Below, piece after piece: positions 56,442 to 64,000 of a stretch of DNA of 64,000 bases. The stretch's first letter is position 1. Each line of letters opens with the position of its first letter. The stretch spans positions 62,001-126,000 of the forward strand of contig NZ_SNWD01000006.1 in the NCBI RefSeq assembly GCF_004361835.1, read 5' to 3'. The notes under the pieces were generated by a model. It saw only the letters and a program-made list of their open reading frames with translations. It had not been told where the DNA came from and did no database searches. This DNA comes from Stakelama pacifica. GTDB taxonomy: Bacteria > Pseudomonadota > Alphaproteobacteria > Sphingomonadales > Sphingomonadaceae. The position numbers and the translations under genes were made by a program.

Positions 56442-57050
56442 TTAAGCAAAGGCCGGGGAGGCCTTCAGATGCTGATACGCTTCGATCACCCGTTGCAGCG
56501 CCTTTTCATGGCTGCGATCGCCGCCGTTCCGGTCGGGGTGATATTCGCGCACCAGGTTCGAATAACGCTGGCGAAGCGCTTTGCGGTCGGCATCGGTTCC
56601 AAGGCCGAGCACCTGCAGCGCCGCGCGGTCGCGGCCCGACAGCGGCTTTCCGTCCTGCCGCCCGCGCGCCACTTTCTCGCGAAAGCGCGCACCGATTGCG
56701 TCGAGGGGATCGGTAAATTCGCGCCAGCGCGGTGCCCGGTCGGCCCCGGTATGGGCAAAAGCGCGGGTTTCGCGATCCCATCCCGAATAAGGGCGCTGCG
56801 CATGATGGATTTCGTCCGCGCTCATCCCTTCGAAGAAATTGTAACTCGAATTGAACGCGCGGATATGGTCGAGGCAGAACCAGCGCCATGCACCGGGGCC
56901 GTCGCCGCCCGATGCGCCCTCCAGCGGCGGCGCGCGAAATTCGCCTGGCTCCTCACAGCCGGGCCAGTCGCAACGGCGGCCATTTCCTTCGACCCGGCCA
57001 TGAAAACGGGTTTTCGGTCGTTCTTTTCGGTTATTGCTTTCGCCTGCCAC
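56442..57050 (-). CDS. J-domain protein with N-terminal Cys/His motif
   Basis: 202 residues. A C-terminal J domain (about 140-198) contains ALQVLGLGTDADRKALRQRY and the HPD tripeptide in REYHPDRNGG, so it should stimulate an Hsp70 (DnaK). The N-terminal half has CDWPGC, GEFRAP and FCLDH (C27, C32, C59, H62), a possible zinc-binding knuckle, and NFFEGMSADEI. This architecture, next to cobS and bolA, is common in alphaproteobacteria; the client is unknown. It diverges from bolA. Confidence 0.88.
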   Translation of the reverse strand: MAGESNNRKERPKTRFHGRVEGNGRRCDWPGCEEPGEFRAPPLEGASGGDGPGAWRWFCLDHIRAFNSSYNFFEGMSADEIHHAQRPYSGWDRETRAFAHTGADRAPRWREFTDPLDAIGARFREKVARGRQDGKPLSGRDRAALQVLGLGTDADRKALRQRYSNLVREYHPDRNGGDRSHEKALQRVIEAYQHLKASPAFA

Positions 57051-57085
57051 GCGACTCCCCGGGCAAAACGCCTTATATAGGCGCG

Positions 57086-57373
57086 ATGACTGATACTGCT
57101 ACCGGCCCCGTCGCCACCCAGATCCGCCGCCGCCTGACCGAGGCGCTTTCGCCTGAAAAGCTGGAGGTTATCAACGACAGCCACCATCATGCCGGCCATA
57201 TGGGCGATGATGGATCGGGCGAGAGCCATTTTACCGTGATTGTGCAAAGCCGACACTTTTTGTCCAAGTCGCGCGTTGAACGGCAACGTATGGTAAACCA
57301 AGCGCTTGCCGATCTGCTGGCAGAGAAAATCCACGCTTTGTCGATCCGGGCAAGCGCGCCTGACGAGGGGTAG
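57086..57373 (+). CDS. bolA: BolA family protein
   Basis: 95 residues, one BolA domain: LSPEKLEVINDSHHHAGHMG, then ESHFTVIVQSRHFLSKSRVERQRMV split across sheet and helix, and ALADLLAEKIHALSI. BolA proteins bind monothiol glutaredoxins and [2Fe-2S] clusters and influence stress morphology. The region 5' of the ATG at 57086 (CCTTATATAGGCGCG) is open but non-homologous. It is followed at 57375 by a glutathione-transferase-like gene. Confidence 0.93.
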   Translation: MTDTATGPVATQIRRRLTEALSPEKLEVINDSHHHAGHMGDDGSGESHFTVIVQSRHFLSKSRVERQRMVNQALADLLAEKIHALSIRASAPDEG

Positions 57374-57374
57374 A

Positions 57375-58079
57375 ATGGCATATAATCTCTGGTACTGGCC
57401 CGGCCTTCAGGGGCGCGGCGAATTTGTCCGGTTATCGCTGGAAGCGGCAGGAATCGAATATCGCGACTGCGGGCGCGAGGAGGGCGCGGAGGCGCTGATC
57501 GAAAATATGCGATCCTTCGCCCGCAAACCCTATGCGCCGCCCTATCTGGAAATCGACGGCATCGCGATTGCGCATGTCGCGAACATCCTGATGTACCTGG
57601 GGGAGCGGCACCATCTCGCCCCCTCCAACATGGCGGATCGGCTATGGCTGCATCAGGTTGAACTGACCATCGCGGACATGGTGGCGGAGGTGCATAATGT
57701 GCACCATCCGGTCGGGGGCGGTGCCTATTATGAGGACCAGAAGGCGGAGGCCGCGCGCGCCGCGAAGCAGTTCCGCGAAGAGCGTATCCCCAAATTCCTC
57801 ACCCATTTCGAACAGGTGGCCAACACCAATCCGGGCGAGTGGCTGATCGACCATCGCTGGTGCTACACCGATTGTTCGCTGTTCCAGCTTGTCGAGGGGC
57901 TGCGCTACATGTTCCCCAACGCCATGCGCAATTTTGCGAGCGATTACCCCGCGCTGATGCGTATCCGCGATCAGGTGGCCGACCTTCCCGGTATCAAAAC
58001 CTATCTGAACAGCGACCGGCGCGTCCCCTTTAATCAGGACGGTATCTTCCGGCATTACCCGGAACTTGACGAGGAATGA
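57375..58079 (+). CDS. Glutathione S-transferase family protein
   Basis: 234 residues. The thioredoxin-fold N-terminal domain begins YNLWYWPGLQGRGEFVRLSLEAAGIEY in two parts and contains the cis-proline segment APPYLEIDGIAIAHVANIL. The all-helical C-terminal domain follows (WLHQVELTIADMVAEVHNVHHP, WCYTDCSLFQLVEGLRY). The layout is sigma/pi-class-like. GAGGGGTAGA precedes the ATG, one base after the bolA stop. Substrate unknown. Confidence 0.88.
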   Translation: MAYNLWYWPGLQGRGEFVRLSLEAAGIEYRDCGREEGAEALIENMRSFARKPYAPPYLEIDGIAIAHVANILMYLGERHHLAPSNMADRLWLHQVELTIADMVAEVHNVHHPVGGGAYYEDQKAEAARAAKQFREERIPKFLTHFEQVANTNPGEWLIDHRWCYTDCSLFQLVEGLRYMFPNAMRNFASDYPALMRIRDQVADLPGIKTYLNSDRRVPFNQDGIFRHYPELDEE

Positions 58080-58981
58080 GCGGCATGGACGACATGGTGT
58101 TGCAGACAATTACTCCTACCTCGCACGATCTGGGTGGGTTTCGGGTGCACCGCACATTGCCGTCGCGCCCGCGCACCATGGTCGGTCCGTTCATCTTTTT
58201 CGACCAGATGGGGCCTGCGCATCTCGAGGTGGGGAGCGGGATCGATGTTCGCCCGCATCCGCATATCAACCTTGCCACGGTCACCTATCTGTTCGCAGGC
58301 GCGATCGACCATCGCGATTCGATCGGCACCTTTGCGACGATCGAACCGGGGGCGGTCAATCTGATGACCGCCGGGCATGGCATCGCGCATTCCGAACGCT
58401 CTCCTGAGGGTGAGCGGACAAAGGGGCCGGAGCTTTCGGGCATCCAGACCTGGCTTGCTTTGCCCGAAGCGGCGGAGGAAATGGACCCGGCCTTCGAACA
58501 TGTCGGTGCGCAGACGCTTCCGGTGATCGAGGGAAGTGGCGCAAGAGCGCGAATCATCATGGGTTCGCTCTGGGGGGCGAGTGCGCCGACCACCACCTAT
58601 GCGCAGACCATCTATGGCGATATCGCGCTGGAGGCTGGCGGCAGCATTCCGATCGACGCCAACGCCGATGAGCGTGCGCTGTATGTCGCAATGGGCGATG
58701 CCACCCTGGACGGCATGACGCTGGAGCCGCTCACCCTCTATATCCTCAAACCCGGCATCACCGCGACACTGCGCTCGCAATCGGGCGGGCGGATCATGCT
58801 GTGCGGGGGCGAGGCCTTCACCACCCCGCGCCATGTCTGGTGGAACTTCGTCTCCTCGCGCCGCGACCGCATCGACGAGGCGAAGCGCGCATGGAAAGCG
58901 GGCGAGTTTCCCAAAGTGCCCGGCGATGAAAAGGAATGGATTCCGATCCCCGAAATCCCCAAGACTGTCAGCTATCCCTGA
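58076..58981 (+). CDS. Pirin family protein
   Basis: 301-residue bicupin. The metal-binding histidines are in DVRPHPHINLATVTYLF and HGIAHSE, with GPFIFFDQMGPAHL before them. The second cupin (VAMGDATLDGMTLEPLTLYIL) lacks metal ligands, as usual. Family members include quercetinases and regulators, so the activity is not fixed. Its ATG overlaps the stop of the glutathione-transferase-like gene (ATGA). Confidence 0.92.
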   Translation: MSGMDDMVLQTITPTSHDLGGFRVHRTLPSRPRTMVGPFIFFDQMGPAHLEVGSGIDVRPHPHINLATVTYLFAGAIDHRDSIGTFATIEPGAVNLMTAGHGIAHSERSPEGERTKGPELSGIQTWLALPEAAEEMDPAFEHVGAQTLPVIEGSGARARIIMGSLWGASAPTTTYAQTIYGDIALEAGGSIPIDANADERALYVAMGDATLDGMTLEPLTLYILKPGITATLRSQSGGRIMLCGGEAFTTPRHVWWNFVSSRRDRIDEAKRAWKAGEFPKVPGDEKEWIPIPEIPKTVSYP

Positions 58982-59007
58982 ACGGGCAAGCAGCAGGAGA
59001 GGCGAAA

Positions 59008-59895
59008 ATGGCGGAATCGGAAATGCAGCGCATCGCGCTTTCAAGCGGCATAAGCCTTGATGTCGTGACGGCAGGGGACCCGGATTCGCCTGCCATGCTG
59101 TTCCTGCACGGCTTTCCCGAATCGCACCGCACCTGGCGGTATCAGATCGACGAATTCGCCCGCGATCACTTCGTCGTCGCCCCCGATCAGCGTGGATTCG
59201 CCCGTTCGGACAAGCCGCCGCATGTCGACGACTATCGCCCCGAAAAGCCGGTGGGCGACGCCATCGCGCTGATGGAGCATTTCGGGAAGGAGCGTTTCAC
59301 GCTGGTCGGCCATGACTGGGGCGGGGCCATATCATGGATGCTGGCGCTCACCCGGCCCGACCGGGTCGAGCGGCTGGTGATCCTCAACGCGCCGCATCCC
59401 TATATCTTTCAAAAGACATTGTTCGATGATCCGGAACAGCGCGCGGCGAGCCAGTATATCCGCGCCTTTCGTAATCCGGAGCTGGAAAACCACATCGCCG
59501 CGATCGGGCTGGAGACGTTTTTCGACACCAGCTTTGCCAAACATGCCGATCTGGCACTGATGGCGGATGAGAAGGCGAATTATCTCGACGAATGGGCGCA
59601 GCCCGGCGCGATGACCGCCATGCTCAACTGGTATCGCGCGAGCAGCATTGTCGTGCCTTCGATGGATGAAGAGCCGAAACGGCCGGCCTTTCTTGATGCC
59701 CTATTTCCGCCGCTGCAAATGCCGGTGCTGGTTATCTGGGGCGTGAAGGACAGCGCGCTGCTCCCCTGTCAGATCGACGGGCTGGACCAATTCGTCCCCG
59801 ACCTGACGTTGGTGCGCGTCGATGCCGGGCATTTCGTGCCGTGGGAAGCGCCGGACGAGGTCAACCGCGCGATGCGCGACTGGCTGCCCGCGTGA
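59008..59895 (+). CDS. Alpha/beta-fold hydrolase, epoxide hydrolase-like
   Basis: 295 residues, no signal peptide. HGFPES (34-39) is the oxyanion motif, GHDWGG contains the aspartate nucleophile D103, and DAGHFVPWE near the C-terminus supplies the catalytic histidine. The aspartate nucleophile separates it from serine esterases and places it with epoxide hydrolases or haloalkane dehalogenases, HGFPES favouring the former. AGGAGAGG precedes the start at 59008; a longer frame from 58936 overlaps pirin and is unlikely. Confidence 0.88.
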   Translation: MAESEMQRIALSSGISLDVVTAGDPDSPAMLFLHGFPESHRTWRYQIDEFARDHFVVAPDQRGFARSDKPPHVDDYRPEKPVGDAIALMEHFGKERFTLVGHDWGGAISWMLALTRPDRVERLVILNAPHPYIFQKTLFDDPEQRAASQYIRAFRNPELENHIAAIGLETFFDTSFAKHADLALMADEKANYLDEWAQPGAMTAMLNWYRASSIVVPSMDEEPKRPAFLDALFPPLQMPVLVIWGVKDSALLPCQIDGLDQFVPDLTLVRVDAGHFVPWEAPDEVNRAMRDWLPA

Positions 59896-59936
59896 TTGTT
59901 GCACCCGCGCGCGGCGCAACGTAGAGCGCCACTGCC

Positions 59937-60599
59937 ATGTCCGAACCCGTCATCATCGCCGTTCCGAAGGGACGCATTCTCGAAGAGGCGCTGCCTCTGC
60001 TCGCCCGCGTCGGCATCGTGCCCGAACCGGCCTTTGTCGACAAGAACAGCCGCGCGCTGCGCTTTTCGACCAACCGGCCCGATATCGATATCATCCGGGT
60101 GCGCGCGTTCGACGTCGCGACCTTTGTCGCGCATGGCGCGGCGCAGCTTGGCATTGTCGGGTCGGACGTGCTAATGGAGTTCGATTATTCCGAGCTATAT
60201 GCGCCCGTCGATCTCGGCATCGGCGGGTGCCGTATCTCGGTGGCCGAGCCGGAAGATATGGCCGCAAAGGATGATCCGCGCGGATGGAGCCATGTCCGCA
60301 TCGCGACCAAATATCCGCACATCACCGCAAAGCATTTCGCCGCGCGCGGGGTGCAGGCCGAATGCGTGAAGCTGAACGGTGCGATGGAACTGGCCCCCAA
60401 GCTCGACCTTGCCCCGCGCATCGTCGATCTGGTGTCCTCGGGCCGCACGCTGAAGGAAAATGGGCTGGTCGAGGTTGAGGTGATCGCAGAGGTCACCAGC
60501 CGCCTGATCGTCAACCGCGCTGCGTTCAAAACGCGGGTGGGCGAGGTCGTGCCGCTGGTCGATGCCTTCCGCCGCGCGGTGGAGGATCAGGCCGCATGA
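59937..60599 (+). CDS. hisG: ATP phosphoribosyltransferase, short form (HisG)
   Basis: First step of histidine synthesis: ATP plus PRPP to phosphoribosyl-ATP. 220 residues, so the short form that needs HisZ for regulation; hisZ is not in the window. [36 protein letters not shown] in two strands, [11 protein letters not shown], the PRPP loop [14 protein letters not shown] and [11 protein letters not shown] are conserved. It overlaps hisD by four bases (ATGA). Confidence 0.95.
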   Translation: MSEPVIIAVPKGRILEEALPLLARVGIVPEPAFVDKNSRALRFSTNRPDIDIIRVRAFDVATFVAHGAAQLGIVGSDVLMEFDYSELYAPVDLGIGGCRISVAEPEDMAAKDDPRGWSHVRIATKYPHITAKHFAARGVQAECVKLNGAMELAPKLDLAPRIVDLVSSGRTLKENGLVEVEVIAEVTSRLIVNRAAFKTRVGEVVPLVDAFRRAVEDQAA

Positions 60600-61885
60600 T
60601 CCGGCTCGATACCCGCGAGGCGGGGTTCGCGGCGGCGTTCGACGATCTGGTCAATGCCCGGCGCGAAGCGGATTCGGATGTCGAGCGCGACGTGCGCGTC
60701 ATCACCGCCTCGGTGCGGGATGAAGGCGACGCCGCGATCCGCGCCTTTACCCAGAAATTCGACGGCCATGATCTGGATGAGAGCGGCTGGCGGATCGAAT
60801 CTTCCGAACTTGCCGCTGCTTATGACGGGCTGGAGCCCGATCTGCGCGCCGCGCTCGAACTCGCGCGCGACCGGATCGCTGCCTATCACCAAAAGCAGAA
60901 ACCGGCCGACAGCGATTCCACCGACGATGCGGGGGTTCGCCTCGGTGCGCGCTGGCGCAGCGTCGATGCGGCGGGCGTCTATGTCCCGGGCGGGCGCGCT
61001 GCCTATCCGTCCTCGGTGCTGATGAACGCGATTCCGGCCAAGGTTGCGGGCGTCGAGCGGCTCGTCATGGTGACGCCGACGCCGAAGGGTGAGGTCAATC
61101 CGCTGGTGCTCGCCGCCGCGCATATCACCGGCGTCGATGAAGTCTGGCGAATCGGCGGCGCGCAGGCGATTGCCGCGCTCGCTTACGGCACGCAGCGGAT
61201 TGCGCCGGTCGATGTCGTCACCGGCCCCGGCAATGCCTGGGTCGCGGAGGCAAAGCGTCAGCTTTATGGCGTGGTCGGCATCGACATGGTTGCAGGGCCG
61301 AGCGAGATCGTCGTGGTCGCGGACGCCGCCAACGATCCCGAATGGATCGCAGCTGACCTGCTCAGCCAGTCCGAACATGATCCGTCCAGCCAGTCGATCC
61401 TGTTCACCGACGATGCGCTGTTTGCGGACTCGGTCGCAAAGGCGGTCGATCGGCAGATCGGCACGCTGTCGACAAAGGATGTCGCGCGGCAAAGCTGGGA
61501 CGCGAACGGTGCGATCATATTGGTGCCGGACCTGATGGCCGCGCTGCCGCTCGTCGACCGGCTCGCGCCCGAACATCTCGAACTCGCGGTCGATGATCCC
61601 GATTCGTTGTTCGCGAAGGTGCGCCACGCCGGTTCGGTATTTCTCGGCCGCCACACCCCCGAAGCGGTGGGCGATTATGTCGCCGGGCCGAACCATGTCC
61701 TGCCCACCGGGCGCCGAGCGCGCTTTTCGAGCGGGCTGTCGGTGCTGGATTTCATGAAGCGGACCAGCTTTTTGTCGCTGGGGCAGGCGGGGATCGATGC
61801 GATCGGTCCGGCTGCGGTGAAGCTTGCCGAAACCGAAGGACTGCCTGCCCACGCCAGATCGGTGGCGCTGCGGCTGAAATCCTAG
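60596..61885 (+). CDS. hisD: Histidinol dehydrogenase (HisD)
   Basis: Last two steps of histidine synthesis, oxidising L-histidinol to histidine with NAD+ and zinc. 429 residues. [20 protein letters not shown], the [20 protein letters not shown] block, [25 protein letters not shown] (zinc and catalytic region), LAPEHLEL and the C-terminal [20 protein letters not shown] are all intact. Translationally coupled to hisG. Confidence 0.97.
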   Translation: MIRLDTREAGFAAAFDDLVNARREADSDVERDVRVITASVRDEGDAAIRAFTQKFDGHDLDESGWRIESSELAAAYDGLEPDLRAALELARDRIAAYHQKQKPADSDSTDDAGVRLGARWRSVDAAGVYVPGGRAAYPSSVLMNAIPAKVAGVERLVMVTPTPKGEVNPLVLAAAHITGVDEVWRIGGAQAIAALAYGTQRIAPVDVVTGPGNAWVAEAKRQLYGVVGIDMVAGPSEIVVVADAANDPEWIAADLLSQSEHDPSSQSILFTDDALFADSVAKAVDRQIGTLSTKDVARQSWDANGAIILVPDLMAALPLVDRLAPEHLELAVDDPDSLFAKVRHAGSVFLGRHTPEAVGDYVAGPNHVLPTGRRARFSSGLSVLDFMKRTSFLSLGQAGIDAIGPAAVKLAETEGLPAHARSVALRLKS

Positions 61886-61915
61886 GAATAACTGTCTCGC
61901 CAAAGAGGTGCTTCG

Positions 61916-62479
61916 ATGTCGCTGACCCAATTGCTCGTTCCGTCCTACCGCAACATGTTGCGTACCCTGTCGGGGCTGCTGGAAAAGGCGGAGCGGCAGT
62001 TGGCTGACCGGACCGACGAACTGCTTTCGGCGCGGCTGGCGGCGGACATGTATCCGCTGGCGACGCAGATCCGCTTTGCGGCCTATCAGGCGCAGGAGGC
62101 GGTGTATCGCCTGCATGGGCAAGCGGTGCCCGAAAGCGTTCAGGCCGTCGCCGACGAAGCGCGCAATGCGGGCGAAGCGCCCGGATCGATCGCCGATGCC
62201 CGCGCGCGGCTGGACGAGGCGCTGGCGTTTCTTGATGGCGTGTCCGACGATGCGCTCGACGATCGCGCGGATCAGGCGGTGGTGGTCGAAGTGCCCGGCG
62301 GCATCATCTTCGACATGACCGGCGAAAGCTTTGTGCGCGACTGGGCGCTGCCGCAATTCTATTTCCACGTCATCACGGCCTACGCCATCCTGCGTAATCA
62401 GGGCGTGGAGATCGGCAAGGCGGATTTCGTGCCGCACATGTTCGCCTATCTGCGCCCCGGTACCGCGCCTGCCGGGTGA
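61916..62479 (+). CDS. DUF1993 family protein
   Basis: 187 residues, helical, without signal peptide. SLTQLLVPSYRNMLRTLSGLLEKAE, MYPLATQIRFAAYQAQEAVYRL and LPQFYFHVITAYAILRNQGVEIGKADF, each read across adjacent helices, match DUF1993, a DinB-like four-helix family of unknown function. It follows hisD by 30 bases and may share its transcript. Confidence 0.88.
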   Translation: MSLTQLLVPSYRNMLRTLSGLLEKAERQLADRTDELLSARLAADMYPLATQIRFAAYQAQEAVYRLHGQAVPESVQAVADEARNAGEAPGSIADARARLDEALAFLDGVSDDALDDRADQAVVVEVPGGIIFDMTGESFVRDWALPQFYFHVITAYAILRNQGVEIGKADFVPHMFAYLRPGTAPAG

Positions 62480-62529
62480 GAGCCGCAGGACGGCGCTGAG
62501 TGCTCGATTGGTTATTTCCCTTCCCCTGA

Positions 62530-62598
62530 CGTCGCTGCGGCGGAGGCCGCAGCCGCTGGATGCAGTCGGCGACGACACCGGCCTGCGCCGGGGCGACG
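62530..62598. repeat. Diverged copy of the CGTCGCCCCGGCGGAGGC repeat
   Basis: CGTCGCTGCGGCGGAGGC at the left and CCGGCCTGCGCCGGGGCGACG at the right repeat, in the same inverted order but with substitutions, the two arms seen at 2311-2389. It lies in the 233-base gap between DUF1993 and the PspC gene. Confidence 0.55.
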
Positions 62599-62660
62599 AA
62601 AGCCTTATTTCCGTAGCGGGCATGAAGGGGGTAGGGGGAGACGGCATAATGCCTGCTCAA

Positions 62661-62694
62661 ACAAAAGGGCCGGCACCCTTTCGGATACCGGCCC
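62661..62694 (-). terminator. Terminator of the PspC-domain gene
   Basis: On the minus strand GGGCCGG (complement of 62688-62694) pairs with CCGGCCC (complement of 62667-62673), followed by TTTTGTTTG. It begins 18 bases after the stop codon. Confidence 0.75.
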
Positions 62695-62712
62695 CCTCCT
62701 GTGATGACGAAC

Positions 62713-63012
62713 TCAGGCCGCCGCAGCTGCGACCATGGTTGAGTCGTCATTTTCTCCGCATCGGACAGAGGCGTTGTTCGCCTCTGCCGCTGCGGAACTC
62801 GTCAGCCGCGGCGGCATCACCAGCCGCGCGGCGAAAACCGCAATTCCCATCACCGCATAAGCGGCGAGCACCATTTCCGGGTTCCAGATCATCGACACGG
62901 CGAGCACGATGCGCAGCCAGTTGGGATTGAAACCAAATTCCTGCCCGATGCCTTCGCATACGCCCAGCAGCGTGTCGGACCGCCGAAGCAAGCTAGTGGT
63001 TACGCGTTGCAT
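62713..63012 (-). CDS. PspC domain-containing protein
   Basis: 99 residues: a single PspC domain. LLRRSDTLLGVCEGIGQEFGFNPNWLRI (read in two parts) followed by a membrane segment (VLAAYAVMGIAVFAARLVMP) is the family signature. PspC proteins take part in envelope-stress responses; no pspA or pspB is nearby, so a stand-alone envelope role is likely. The Ala-rich tail is low complexity. Confidence 0.85.
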   Translation of the reverse strand: MQRVTTSLLRRSDTLLGVCEGIGQEFGFNPNWLRIVLAVSMIWNPEMVLAAYAVMGIAVFAARLVMPPRLTSSAAAEANNASVRCGENDDSTMVAAAAA

Positions 63013-63322
63013 TTTCGTGTCTCCCTGACCCTCTGAACCCGTATTTCGTTCGGATGATCAAGGCTTCGCAAAGCCCGTGCCAGTTATGGAAAATGATGTA
63101 ATATCAATAGTTTGAAATATTTCCCCCGGAAAGCCAGTAGTGCGTCCGGTGGGGTGAGCCGCAACTATTTGGGAAAAATACCCGAATGTTCGCGCAATCT
63201 CCGCACCGACCGATGGTGGCAGCCAATGTTGCGCTGCTCAGCAACATAATTTCAATACCAAAGCAAGTCCTTTCACCTTGCCCTTTGCGTTTATCCGCTG
63301 GTCCGACTATCTCACGCCGATC
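63013..63322. promoter_or_regulatory. Divergent intergenic region between the PspC gene and nusB
   Basis: About 310 bases, AT-rich in the middle (63085-63130) with the palindrome GAAATATTTC, as expected for divergent promoters. No gene, riboswitch or terminator could be supported in it. Confidence 0.4.
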
Positions 63323-63781
63323 ATGCCCAGTCCTAAAGCAAAGACCCGATCCCAGGCGCGCGCCGCCGCGCGACTCGGCGCCGTACAGGCGCTCTATCAG
63401 CACGAGATGGAGGGAACCTCGATCCCTGCGCTGCTGCACGAATTCCACAATCACCGGCTTGGCCGGGTGATCGAGGATGTCGAATATGCCGAGGCGGATA
63501 TCGCCTTTTTCGACGATCTGGTAACCGGCGTCGATTCGCGTCGCGACGAAATCGACCGCGCGATTGCGGGCAAGCTGTCCGCCCAATGGTCGATCGAGCG
63601 GCTCGACAAGCCGATGCGTCAGATCTTGCGCGCGGGCACCTATGAATTGCTCGCACGGCCCGATGTGCCGACCGCTGCGATCATCAGCGAATATCTCGAT
63701 ATCGCGCACGCTTTTTACGACAAGCGCGAGGCGGGTTTCGTCAACGGCCTGCTCGATGCGGTGGCGAAGGCGCTTCGCTGA
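63323..63781 (+). CDS. nusB: Transcription antitermination factor NusB
   Basis: 152 residues. RAAARLGAVQALYQHEM at the N-terminus, AEADIAFFDDLVTGVDSR, then WSIERLDKPMRQILRAGTYELL (two helices), VPTAAIISEYLDIAHAF and GFVNGLLDAVAK are diagnostic. NusB binds boxA RNA with NusE for rRNA antitermination. The ATG at 63323 fits homologues; the upstream ATG at 63278 adds an unconserved stretch. No Shine-Dalgarno is apparent. It is followed 27 bases later by thiL, a common pairing. Confidence 0.95.
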   Translation: MPSPKAKTRSQARAAARLGAVQALYQHEMEGTSIPALLHEFHNHRLGRVIEDVEYAEADIAFFDDLVTGVDSRRDEIDRAIAGKLSAQWSIERLDKPMRQILRAGTYELLARPDVPTAAIISEYLDIAHAFYDKREAGFVNGLLDAVAKALR

Positions 63782-63808
63782 TTTGACCGGCCCTCGCACC
63801 TTTCCGCG

Positions 63809-64000
63809 ATGAACGAAGCCGAATTTATCGCGGCGCTCGCCCGCTTGCCGCTCCACCCCGGCGCGGACGGGCTGCGCGACGATGCGGCGATACTCGGCCA
63901 CCGGGCGGGCGAGCAGCTCGTCCTCACCAAGGATATGATCGTCGAGGGGGTGCATTATCTCCCCCTCGATCCGCCGGACGATGTCGCGTGGAAGCTGGTC
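63809..64000 (+). CDS. thiL: Thiamine-monophosphate kinase ThiL (5' part only)
   Basis: The first 64 codons, running off the window edge. MNEAEFIAALARLPL, then GLRDDAAILG and LVLTKDMIVEGVHYLP match the N-terminal ATP/Mg-binding part of ThiL, which phosphorylates thiamine monophosphate to the diphosphate. The nusB-thiL order supports the call. Completeness cannot be judged. Confidence 0.88.
   Translation, partial: MNEAEFIAALARLPLHPGADGLRDDAAILGHRAGEQLVLTKDMIVEGVHYLPLDPPDDVAWKLV

Noticed and set aside
60587..62647. Open frame of 686 codons on the minus strand across hisD and the DUF1993 gene
   Set aside because: Antisense to two clear genes, Arg/His/Gln-rich, and without any recognisable domain.

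Overview
The window is a GC-rich bacterial chromosome segment that reads as an alphaproteobacterium of the Sphingomonadaceae (Sphingomonas, Sphingobium or Sphingopyxis type). The pointers are a very large NAD-dependent glutamate dehydrogenase, the CobS/CobT - J-domain - BolA cluster, class I fumarase, short-form HisG, many TonB-dependent receptors, the SapC / cupin / tryptophan-halogenase set that accompanies such receptors in sphingomonads, Caulobacter and xanthomonads, and intergenic palindromic repeats built on CGTCATTGCGAG-like and CGTCGCCCCGGCGGAGGC-like cores. No phage, transposase, rRNA or CRISPR array is visible, and there is no frameshifted gene. Genus is an inference.

Layout. 0.1-5.3 kb: typA, a repeat-rich 0.65-kb gap, an MFS exporter, an EVE-domain protein, a Tyr/Arg-rich exported protein and a DUF3297 protein. 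5.4-10 kb: a LytS/LytTR-type two-component pair and a TonB-dependent receptor with an EF-hand-like calcium loop. 10-21.5 kb: housekeeping genes (ligA, fumarase, SDR, MBL-fold hydrolase, ClC antiporter, uvrB), an exported methyltransferase, a lipoprotein and a DUF3175 protein. 21.6-21.9 kb: a stand-alone small transcription unit in which a 14-base match to the complement of the 16S rRNA 3' end precedes an 18-codon ORF and a strong terminator. 22-29.5 kb: a complete RND efflux operon (unknown small protein, adaptor, pump, outer-membrane factor) under a TetR regulator whose own promoter and the operon promoter carry nearly the same operator at the same place.

29.6-46.1 kb is a polysaccharide-utilisation locus aimed, as far as the families show, at arabinose/xylose/galactose-containing plant polymers. 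It encodes a GH51 arabinofuranosidase, a GH43 enzyme with a ricin-like domain, an exported accessory protein, a CE1-type esterase, a GH27 enzyme with an NPCBM domain, a GH3 enzyme with a PA14 insert and a large TonB-dependent receptor, with SapC and a cupin-8 protein on one side of the receptor promoter and a flavin-dependent tryptophan halogenase on the other. Candidate LacI-type and GntR-type operators lie in its intergenic regions. The receptor would import oligosaccharides that the exported glycosidases generate and trim; the job of the SapC/cupin/halogenase trio is unknown and is the most interesting biological question here.

46.3-64 kb returns to core functions: tRNA-Thr(CGU), a PAS-domain protein, NAD-glutamate dehydrogenase, an AAA ATPase, a ribbon-helix-helix protein, cobT/cobS, J-domain protein, bolA, a glutathione-transferase-like protein, pirin, an epoxide-hydrolase-like enzyme, hisG-hisD, DUF1993, a PspC-domain protein, nusB and the start of thiL, which runs off the window edge.
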